Virus record (IMG/VR): IMGVR_UViG_3300044675_001380
Location: 1 to 27,944 of that record
Source of the DNA: a virus
Direction: 5' to 3' (one strand)
DNA length: 27,944 bases
Below the pieces are notes generated by a model. That model searched no databases, was not told where the DNA came from, and saw only the letters and a program-made list of their open reading frames with translations. This document shows positions 23,208-27,944 of this stretch, in pieces. Each line of letters begins with the position of its first letter. The first letter of the stretch is position 1. The translations under genes and the position numbers were made by a program.

Positions 23208-23369
23208 TCACCCAAAGATTAAGCCAATGGCTATTGTGCCAAAGAAGGCTAAGAATATACAAAAAGTTGTCAATGCCAGCGCATCAATTACCCAGCAGAC
23301 AAACTGATCCACTCGGTCGCTTTCGATTAGCACCGCAAAGAATGCAAGGATAAAGTAAAACACTCTCAC
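23208..23369 (-). CDS. Small two-span membrane protein, 53 aa (GTG start)
   Basis: It fills the gap between two genes. GTG at 23369 overlaps the TGA of the 79-aa gene (GTGA), and the frame reads VRVFYFILAFFAVLIESDRV and later ALTTFCIFLAFFGTIAIGLI before its own TGA. Two hydrophobic segments (residues 3-14 and 29-53) are separated by a charged stretch (ESDRVDQ). It could be a holin-like or superinfection-related protein. The sequence alone does not say. Confidence 0.55.
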   Translation of the reverse strand: MRVFYFILAFFAVLIESDRVDQFVCWVIDALALTTFCIFLAFFGTIAIGLIFG

Positions 23370-23605
23370 AACATTTCCTCCTTTTCGGTTACAATGTACG
23401 CTGTTACGCTGTCGTAAGACAACCAGTCATCACCTAACTCGGTGTCCTCTAAATCTTGCGAAAGGTCAAGCAGGTACTGCCGTGCATCTTTCAACGAATC
23501 AAAGTTCTCATAATACTTTAGGTCTAATCGGTTTGACAGCCTAAATCTTTGAGCAGCAACGTGCAAGTGCTGCCCTTGTAAGTCAATTCTAATTTGTGCC
23601 TTCAT
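23366..23605 (-). CDS. Hypothetical phage protein, 79 aa
   Basis: The protein begins MKAQIRIDLQGQHLHVAAQR and ends TAYIVTEKEEML, with a strand-helix-strand look and an acidic centre (SQDLEDTELGDD). It is the first gene after the promoter at 23627-23634. No functional family is recognised. Confidence 0.65.
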   Translation of the reverse strand: MKAQIRIDLQGQHLHVAAQRFRLSNRLDLKYYENFDSLKDARQYLLDLSQDLEDTELGDDWLSYDSVTAYIVTEKEEML

Positions 23606-23626
23606 CTTTAGTTGTTTAATTGTTCA

Positions 23627-23634
23627 CAAATATA
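23627..23634 (-). promoter_or_regulatory. TATATTTG -7 promoter box ahead of the 79-aa gene
   Basis: A perfect TAnnTTTG in a 69-nt AT-rich gap between the methyltransferase and the 79-aa gene, 21 nt before the ATG at 23605, so the expected start site fits a short leader. A clear TTTG at -33 is absent. Confidence 0.45.
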
Positions 23635-23674
23635 CACTTATTCACATTAGTTGTATCTCTTTAAATAAAAATAT

Positions 23675-24790
23675 TTATGGCATTTTTGAAATAGCTTGAA
23701 ATATTTGGTAAACCACTTGCGGAACTATGGCATTACCGGCTGCCTTTATGCTTTCGTTTCTCCATTTAGAAAAGGTAATGTTGTCCAATCGGGAGGAAAG
23801 CCCATCATCTCCAGCACAAATGGGGGGTTGAGTTGGGAATTCTTGCCACCCCATTCTGCGGAATTGTTTGCTATTGTTCTCGTCAAATTTTGTTGCTTGT
23901 ATTTGTTTCCCTTGACTTTCTCTCCCGTGTCCCGATATTCTCCTGCTAATGGAGTCGGTAGCATTCCCATTTTTGCCATTGTCGTTAAATCGTCTATCCT
24001 CGAATCCTCTATCCTTTGATGGCTGTTCCCGTGTCCTTTTACTCTTGGCGTCGGAAGCATTCCTGTAACCATTGCTCTCACCAATGTTACGCTGTGCATT
24101 GATCCCTCCTTCACTTGCGTTGACTTCATATTGGCTGTCGCATTGCTGCTGTCCATTGCAGTCGGAGTTGGTAGCATTTTCCGTAGTGCTAAATCCGCAA
24201 TGTTCAAGCTGTGGCTGTTGCCGTTCAATGCTTTCCTCCGATTGTTTTCCGTTAGTTCGGCTTGAAGGTGTGGCGTTTCTTGAGTGGTTACAGTAGGCAA
24301 CAAACCAAACCCTATCCCTTCGGTGGGGAGCGTTGACGGCACAAGCTGGAAGTACAAACGGTTGTACTTCGTACCCCTCAGCCTCCAGGTCAGCCTGCAC
24401 TTCGTTGAATACCAACCCTCCATTCCAATTAACAAGTCCGAGAACATTCTCGCCCACAACGTAGGTCGGCTGAATTTCTCGTATTGCTCGAAGCATCTCT
24501 GGCCAGAGGTGTCGGTCATCTTCTTTTCCAAGTCGCTTACCAGCCTGTGAGTACGGTTGGCAAGGGAATCCACCTGTGAGGATGTCGATTTTTCCTCGGT
24601 GAATAGTAAAGTCTGTTGTGGTGATATCTTCATAGCTTTTTGCTTTAGGCCAATAATATTTTAAAACTTTTTTTCCAAATTCATTCCATTCGCAATGGAA
24701 CACGTTCTCCCAACCCATCCACTCCGAGGCTAAATCAAAGCCTCCAATACCGCTAAATAAAGAGCCGTGCCTCACATCAACCCCTCCCAC
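23675..24790 (-). CDS. DNA (cytosine-5) methyltransferase, 371 aa
   Basis: C5-methyltransferase motifs are intact: motif I FSGIGGFDL (12-20), motif IV GGFPCQPYS with catalytic Cys77 (73-81), motif VI GENV (113-116), motif VIII HRRDRVW (156-162), and motifs IX/X near the end, RNESIKAAGNAIVPQV. The residues 170-310 are an N/S/G/D/R-rich low-complexity target-recognition region. It probably protects phage DNA from host restriction. It overlaps the HTH gene by 19 nt. A long second frame (24633-23746) is open within it. Confidence 0.85.
   Translation of the reverse strand: MGGVDVRHGSLFSGIGGFDLASEWMGWENVFHCEWNEFGKKVLKYYWPKAKSYEDITTTDFTIHRGKIDILTGGFPCQPYSQAGKRLGKEDDRHLWPEMLRAIREIQPTYVVGENVLGLVNWNGGLVFNEVQADLEAEGYEVQPFVLPACAVNAPHRRDRVWFVAYCNHSRNATPSSRTNGKQSEESIERQQPQLEHCGFSTTENATNSDCNGQQQCDSQYEVNASEGGINAQRNIGESNGYRNASDAKSKRTREQPSKDRGFEDRRFNDNGKNGNATDSISRRISGHGRESQGKQIQATKFDENNSKQFRRMGWQEFPTQPPICAGDDGLSSRLDNITFSKWRNESIKAAGNAIVPQVVYQIFQAISKMP
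23746..24633 (-). CDS. Overprinted 295-aa ORF within the methyltransferase gene (LPTP-repeat protein)
   Basis: In the +1 frame relative to the methyltransferase, ATG at 24633 opens a 295-codon frame with protein-like order: SQVDSLANRTHRLVSDLEKK, LTWRLRGTKYNRLYFQL, LPTEGIGFGLLPT, three LPTP motifs (MLPTPTAMD, MLPTPRVKG, MLPTPLAGE) and LNPPFVLEMMGFPPDWT. I know this series from database proteins next to or within phage C5 methyltransferases, for example TTQE-x-H followed by SHSLN. An 888-nt stop-free second frame in this AT-rich DNA is unlikely by chance. It may be an accessory recognition protein or an ancestral frame. Translation is not proved. Confidence 0.45.
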   Translation of the reverse strand: MKISPQQTLLFTEEKSTSSQVDSLANRTHRLVSDLEKKMTDTSGQRCFEQYEKFSRPTLWARMFSDLLIGMEGWYSTKCRLTWRLRGTKYNRLYFQLVPSTLPTEGIGFGLLPTVTTQETPHLQAELTENNRRKALNGNSHSLNIADLALRKMLPTPTAMDSSNATANMKSTQVKEGSMHSVTLVRAMVTGMLPTPRVKGHGNSHQRIEDSRIDDLTTMAKMGMLPTPLAGEYRDTGEKVKGNKYKQQNLTRTIANNSAEWGGKNSQLNPPFVLEMMGFPPDWTTLPFLNGETKA

Positions 24791-25020
24791 ATTGCTTTAA
24801 TCTCCTTGTCAATGCTTATCCATCCCCTTGCTTTTCTTATAGCCGAATAGATGCTTTGTCTATTAGAGTACCCAAAGGCATCGGTTATCTCCTGGATGGT
24901 GTGCGTTTTGCTTAGTCGATAGATAATTAGATACTTTTTAACCAGCACCGCATCGACTGAAAGCAGGTCGTCAATGCCAAAGTCTAATCGGGTTGCTAAA
25001 TTGTTTATGTCTTGCTTCAT
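24772..25020 (-). CDS. Small helix-turn-helix protein, 82 aa
   Basis: The central part, RLSKTHTIQEITDAFGYSNR followed by QSIYSAIRKARGWIS, is a helix-turn-helix with the recognition helix at SNRQSIYSAIRKA. This fits a small DNA-binding regulator or replication protein, similar to DnaA domain IV-like HTH modules. Its ATG overlaps the VRR-NUC stop by 4 nt. Target unknown. Confidence 0.65.
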   Translation of the reverse strand: MKQDINNLATRLDFGIDDLLSVDAVLVKKYLIIYRLSKTHTIQEITDAFGYSNRQSIYSAIRKARGWISIDKEIKAMWEGLM

Positions 25021-25352
25021 TTCTTTATGTCGTTTACTATTTCTATAAATTTATCCAAGCTGTACACCAAATGATAATGGTATCCGCAATCCTCAATCGC
25101 TTGCTGAAACTCCTTTTGCTTTTCGGTTTGTTTGTTTTTGCCGACTTTTAACTCAAAGAAATCAACACGCCCAAAAGATAACATTGTAAGGTCAGCAACG
25201 CCTGGAACTAATCCCATTGATTTAAGCCTTCCTTGTTCTGCTGCGCTCTTTGCGTTTTGGTGATTCATGTACAGCAAATAGTAGTCTTTTGGGTATTGCA
25301 AGCTGTGCCAGCGTACGCAAGCCTTTTGCAGTTCGGCTTCAACGTGCTTCAT
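25017..25352 (-). CDS. VRR-NUC domain nuclease, 111 aa
   Basis: The motifs LVPGVADLTMLSFGRVDFFE, LKVGKNKQTEKQKEFQQAI and GYHYHLVYSLDKFIEI match VRR-NUC (PD-(D/E)xK) nucleases: VADL supplies the catalytic Asp and FFELKVG the E-x-K. Such small phage enzymes cleave branched DNA or assist replication and packaging. The family length (about 100 aa) is normal. It overlaps the 256-aa gene by 14 nt. Confidence 0.85.
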   Translation of the reverse strand: MKHVEAELQKACVRWHSLQYPKDYYLLYMNHQNAKSAAEQGRLKSMGLVPGVADLTMLSFGRVDFFELKVGKNKQTEKQKEFQQAIEDCGYHYHLVYSLDKFIEIVNDIKK

Positions 25353-26109
25353 AGCATTGCTTTAAAAAGTCGGCAGTCACCTCGTTTGCTCTAAAGTATT
25401 GGCGAAGCAAGTCATCTCTGCAAATCTTTATCTGCTCAAATCTAAGTTCCGGTACATCTTTTGGTCGCTGCTCAATAGCATTTAAGAGGGACTGGATAGT
25501 CCGTGCCTCGTATCGTTCAGCATTGTCCCTTTTGGCTTTTATAGCTGCGATGGCTCTATCCTTGGACTTCTCAAACATCTCGGCTTTCTCGTCTATTGAT
25601 ACGTTTATCTGCCCTATCTTTTCCAGCCACAAATACCCAGCACTACCACCATCCAAAAAGGACTGACCTTTTTTGAACTTGTGATACATTGTCACGAGAT
25701 GCTCGATGGCTGTGTTTAGCTTTTCTTCTTCGCTCATTTCGTAAGGCTGAAAAGATTGATTGTTTCGGTGCGCTGCCAATTCCATCTTCACTTTATCCAA
25801 ATACACACAAACCCATTTTAAGTAAGTAGCTGGTGCGTTGGCTGAATATACCTCGCCTGACCTCATACCTTCGTTTACAGCTATCTTAAACTGCTCAAGG
25901 GTACATCGTGTCTTTTTTAAGTCAGCCTCAATCATACGCACTATAAGGTTAAGTGAGTGCTGGTCGCTGGTTACTTGCTGCCCAGCATAAGCGCAAACCA
26001 TCTTGTACTGGTTAAGGATTTCGGGTAGCAAGTCTTGCTGTGGCATTTCAGCGCATTGCTTGCCTTGGTAGGCTTGAACCGCTTGGCTGTTATTCGTTGT
26101 CGTTATCAT
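25339..26109 (-). CDS. Hypothetical replication-region protein, 256 aa
   Basis: An all-helical protein starting MITTTNNSQAVQAYQGKQCA, with VRMIEADLKKTRCTLEQFKI, GEVYSANAPATYLKWVCVYL and many charged helices. It lies directly after the replisome-organiser-like gene, where a helicase loader is often found. No AAA+ or Walker motif is visible, so a loader of that type is excluded. It overlaps its neighbours on both sides (20 and 14 nt). Confidence 0.65.
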   Translation of the reverse strand: MITTTNNSQAVQAYQGKQCAEMPQQDLLPEILNQYKMVCAYAGQQVTSDQHSLNLIVRMIEADLKKTRCTLEQFKIAVNEGMRSGEVYSANAPATYLKWVCVYLDKVKMELAAHRNNQSFQPYEMSEEEKLNTAIEHLVTMYHKFKKGQSFLDGGSAGYLWLEKIGQINVSIDEKAEMFEKSKDRAIAAIKAKRDNAERYEARTIQSLLNAIEQRPKDVPELRFEQIKICRDDLLRQYFRANEVTADFLKQCYEAR

Positions 26110-26845
26110 AAATAATCATTGAGTGAAGGTCTGCTTTTACTGCTTTTTCAAAGTTGCTTATTTTTGTGTTTAAGGTAGGAATTATTATTTCATCCTCCCA
26201 GCACTTACCATTCAGCCAAGTTAAAGGATTTTTCCTAAACTGCACATCGGGAGTAGAGTGAACGTAAGCTGCAACTTTGTCAAGCGCAGCGTTCTTTTCT
26301 TTTTCATTTAGTTTTGACCACTTGGCTTGGCACTTTTGTAAATCTTGCTTTTTACCAAATGAATCCCAAAAAACATTAAACCATTTATCCTCTTCTCTTT
26401 TCTCTTCTTTTCTCTTCTCTTCTTCTCTCTTCTCTTCTCTTCTCTTCTCTTCTGCATGATTTGGCATTGCGACTTTATGCGACCGCATTGCGACCGCATC
26501 ATTTGGCATTGCGATTGCTTCCTTTCGCACCTTTCTTTTCTGCCAGCCTAACGCAGCATTAACGCTGTTTTTCTTGCTTGTAGCCATTACCTCATCCATA
26601 TTGTCATCAAGAAAGTCAATGTGTACGTTACTGCCAAGCTGCTTAATGATTTTGTATTTAAGAAGGTATTGATACTCTTCTTCACCGCATTCCAGTTCAG
26701 CACGTTCGGCATCCATATTGCACTCCTCTACCCAGTAGATGCAGCACAACCTGAGAAACGATACCTGCACATTTGCAGGCGCTCTGTTTATTCGACCAGT
26801 CAGCCACTTTGTGGGGTCAAACTTAAACCAATTTAATCTTTCCAT
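26090..26845 (-). CDS. Replisome-organiser-like protein (DUF1376/DnaD-type), 251 aa
   Basis: Residues 1-90 (MERLNWFKFDPTKWLTGRIN, VQVSFLRLCCIYWVEECNMD, YLLKYKIIKQLGSNVHIDFL) look like the winged-helix N-terminal domain of phage replication initiators. A repeat-rich linker follows (AMPNDAVAMRS, KVAMPNHA, then EEKR units). The C-terminal domain has FWDSFGKKQDLQKCQAKWSK and NPLTWLNGKCWEDEI, common at the end of such proteins. ATG at 26845 is used because a TTG at 26854 would start within the T-tract of the terminator. It probably opens the phage origin. Expression requires passing a terminator. Confidence 0.75.
   Translation of the reverse strand: MERLNWFKFDPTKWLTGRINRAPANVQVSFLRLCCIYWVEECNMDAERAELECGEEEYQYLLKYKIIKQLGSNVHIDFLDDNMDEVMATSKKNSVNAALGWQKRKVRKEAIAMPNDAVAMRSHKVAMPNHAEEKRREEKREEEKRKEEKREEDKWFNVFWDSFGKKQDLQKCQAKWSKLNEKEKNAALDKVAAYVHSTPDVQFRKNPLTWLNGKCWEDEIIIPTLNTKISNFEKAVKADLHSMIIYDNDNE
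26385..26456 (-). repeat. GAAGAGAA-type microsatellite encoding an EEKR linker
   Basis: A purine-only tract on the minus strand (repeats of AGAAGAGAAG) encodes alternating E, R and K. Such tracts expand and contract by slippage. Loss or gain in units other than three would break the gene. Confidence 0.8.
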
Positions 26846-26886
26846 AAAAAACAAAAACCCCCATATAGATGCGAGCTACATGGGGG
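26846..26886 (-). terminator. Rho-independent terminator / attenuator before replisome-organiser gene
   Basis: An 11-bp stem CCCCCATGTAG (26886-26876) / CTATATGGGGG (26868-26858) with one G-U and a 7-nt loop CTCGCAT, followed by TTTTTGTTTTTT (26857-26846). It ends one base before the ATG of the 251-aa gene. Confidence 0.85.
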
Positions 26887-26944
26887 CGGTTAGGTTAGTT
26901 CCTAACGGACTACCTGAAAGACTCGCATTTCCTTCAGGCAATCA
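26846..26944 (-). ncRNA. Structured leader or small RNA, about 98 nt, with kissing loops
   Basis: Between a good promoter and a terminator lie three hairpins. Hairpin 1 (26938-26913) is CCTGAAGGA/TCTTTCAGG with loop AATGCGAG. Hairpin 2 (26908-26887) is built on GTTAGG/CCTAAC. Hairpin 3 is the terminator stem. The 7-nt loop of hairpin 3 (CTCGCAT) is perfectly complementary to ATGCGAG in loop 1 (26928-26922). Such complementarity of entire loops strongly suggests a kissing interaction. It contains no credible reading frame. It may be a free small RNA or a cis-acting attenuator. Confidence 0.7.
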
Positions 26945-26950
26945 TTTACA

Positions 26951-26981
26951 CAAAAGTACAAAAACTATTGGACTTTCCAAA
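26951..26981 (-). promoter_or_regulatory. Strong promoter TTTG-N19-TACTTTTG
   Basis: TTTG (26981-26978), a 19-nt spacer and TACTTTTG (26958-26951) match the Bacteroidota vegetative consensus (TTTG-N19..21-TAnnTTTG) exactly. The start site would be near 26944, making the structured RNA its first product. Confidence 0.75.
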
Positions 26982-27258
26982 GACTTATCGGTCTATTATG
27001 CGCTTGTTTATTTTGCGCTGTCGTATAACCGCTGTGCTGGATCATCTTTTCTTTTTGTAGGTCTTTGACTACTGCTCCGTAAACTCTCGGCTCGGCAGGT
27101 ATTAGGGTCGTTTGGCTCTCGTATGCTGACCGCAGTATCTCGGTAGTAAAATACCCATGTTCCTTTATCCATCCCTTAGAAAAGTAAAGGATGTTGTCGT
27201 AATAGTTGTCTATCGGTACAACTACTTGCTCAAGTGATTCAAAAAGGGAGAGATGCAT
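26965..27258 (-). CDS. Conserved phage protein, 97 aa
   Basis: ATG at 27258 (MHLSLFESLEQVVVPIDNYY) is preferred to a TTG at 27282. The C-terminal PRVYGAVVKDLQKEKMIQHS, then HNRPISLWKVQ, resembles a conserved small phage family with a winged-helix look (RVWGAV...HxRP...W). It is probably DNA-binding and replication-associated. The -33 box of the RNA promoter lies within its last codons. Confidence 0.65.
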   Translation of the reverse strand: MHLSLFESLEQVVVPIDNYYDNILYFSKGWIKEHGYFTTEILRSAYESQTTLIPAEPRVYGAVVKDLQKEKMIQHSGYTTAQNKQAHNRPISLWKVQ

Positions 27259-27472
27259 CGCCTTGTGGGATAAAAGGTTCAACTGCCTTTGTCTTAGGTT
27301 CTTCCATCCTACCCGAAAAGAACTTACCCTTTGCGCCTTCCTTTACCCACAAAGAGATTCGGTAGGTCGTTCCATCGGGTGCAATGCAAGTACCGGTGTA
27401 CTGCGGTGCTTTCGGGTTTTCAGTGTTGTTTTTGAAGATGCTTACATCTCCAGCTTTAGATTCGTATGCCAT
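27239..27472 (-). CDS. Hypothetical phage protein (DUF736-like), 77 aa
   Basis: The protein starts MAYESKAGDVSIFKNNTENP, contains YTGTCIAPDGTTYRISLWVK and ends EPFIPQGDASLPF. The G-S/D-x-FKN, Y-x-G and Y-x-ISLW pattern is like DUF736-type small proteins that form OB-like folds. The acidic/proline end resembles SSB tails. A single-strand DNA-binding role is plausible but unproven. Confidence 0.6.
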   Translation of the reverse strand: MAYESKAGDVSIFKNNTENPKAPQYTGTCIAPDGTTYRISLWVKEGAKGKFFSGRMEEPKTKAVEPFIPQGDASLPF

Positions 27473-27476
27473 GGTT

Positions 27477-27917
27477 TTAAAATTGGATTGAAATTGAAGA
27501 TTTAGAATATTTTGGCGAAACTTTTTTTACCACCTCGCCAGTAATGGTGTCTATGATTTCTACATCTTTAGCTTTAAAGGCTAACTTGATTAGTTCCTCT
27601 CTTGCTTTGAGTTGCTCTTTGAGTTCTGCCCAAACCGAATCTTCTTCGTAAGTAGGAGTAGTTGCGCCATCCTTTAAAGTAACTTTCGCCCCAAAGGCTT
27701 GAAATGATTTAGCGTTGTATTTATTTGCCTCAATCCTTGCAAGGTCTTCAGTCGCATCTATAACTATTTTGAGTGCAGTATTTATAGCTTTAGCCTTGGC
27801 GTGTGCCTCTAATGGGTCAAGTTCACCCCCTTCGATTAGCTTTATCATTTCATTTGACCAGTCGTTCAGCGCAGCTTTAGAAAGCTGCTTGCTTGTGAGT
27901 TGGATAAGGTCAAGCAT
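27477..27917 (-). CDS. Conserved phage early protein, 146 aa
   Basis: Starts MLDLIQLTSKQLSKAALNDW. A long helical region with ALKIVIDATEDLARIEANKY, then the FGAKVTLKDGATTPTYEEDS hairpin, then LKAREELIKLAFKAKDVEII and an ending of SKSSISIQF. This order is shared by a widespread small phage protein family in the recombination/replication region (function not established). It is the first complete gene in the window. The 27 bases before it hold no gene I can support. Confidence 0.65.
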   Translation of the reverse strand: MLDLIQLTSKQLSKAALNDWSNEMIKLIEGGELDPLEAHAKAKAINTALKIVIDATEDLARIEANKYNAKSFQAFGAKVTLKDGATTPTYEEDSVWAELKEQLKAREELIKLAFKAKDVEIIDTITGEVVKKVSPKYSKSSISIQF

Positions 27918-27944
27918 TGGCTGCCTCTGAGATTAATAATTCAC

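Noticed and set aside
26739-27068. Plus-strand 109-codon frame across the structured RNA
   Set aside because: It runs opposite the promoter, RNA and terminator and across two minus-strand gene ends; no recognisable protein.
1-27944. CRISPR array, tRNA, rRNA, integrase or attachment site
   Set aside because: No regularly spaced repeats, cloverleaf or recombinase motifs were found on reading both strands.

Overview
The window looks like the late and replication part of a tailed, siphovirus-type phage or prophage of a Bacteroidota host. Every convincing gene lies on the minus strand, so transcription runs from 27944 towards 1. The host assignment rests on three things: gene starts almost never carry a Shine-Dalgarno sequence, promoters of the TTTG-N17..19-TAnnTTT type are present, and the small accessory proteins, terminase, capsid and tail proteins resemble families I know from Bacteroidota phages. 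I see no integrase, tRNA, rRNA, CRISPR array or clear lysis gene. Genes are packed tightly, mostly with ATGA or TAATG overlaps.

In transcription order: (1) 27917-21775, early/replication region: small phage proteins, a promoter followed by a ~98-nt structured RNA ending in a terminator, a replisome-organiser-like protein with a charged repeat linker, a VRR-NUC nuclease, small HTH proteins, a C5 cytosine methyltransferase with a long second ORF overprinted on it, a DnaA-domain-IV-like protein, a DUF3310 protein and a sigma-factor-like protein. (2) 21240-18396, packaging: a small CxxC membrane protein, small terminase, HNH homing endonuclease and large terminase. (3) 18384-16459, a cassette with two glycosyltransferase-like genes and a SAM methyltransferase. 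(4) 16462-9827, tail: assembly chaperone with a -1 frameshift, gp10-like neck protein, two large tail/baseplate proteins and the tape measure, closed by a terminator. (5) 9737-7051, head: XkdF-like protease, scaffold, HK97-fold capsid protein and tail-tube-like protein, closed by a terminator. (6) 6944-1: a GT4-like glycosyltransferase, surface-fibre-like proteins, a portal fused to extra domains, connector proteins and a partial fibre protein.

The most remarkable feature is in the large terminase gene. Its Walker A motif (GGTSAGKT) is cut by 37 nt that contain a GNRA-capped hairpin and a stop codon, between two Gly codons, with an HNH endonuclease gene immediately upstream. Ribosomal frameshifting alone cannot repair it. 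The arrangement resembles the phage T4 gene 60 translational-bypass element and its neighbouring homing endonuclease MobA. Other leads are the structured RNA with a perfect 7-nt kissing-loop complementarity, the overprinted methyltransferase gene, a candidate family of late promoters matched to the phage's own sigma-like factor, and a 13-bp RNA stem that would bury the start codon of the GT4-like gene. No stretch longer than 300 bases lacks a gene.
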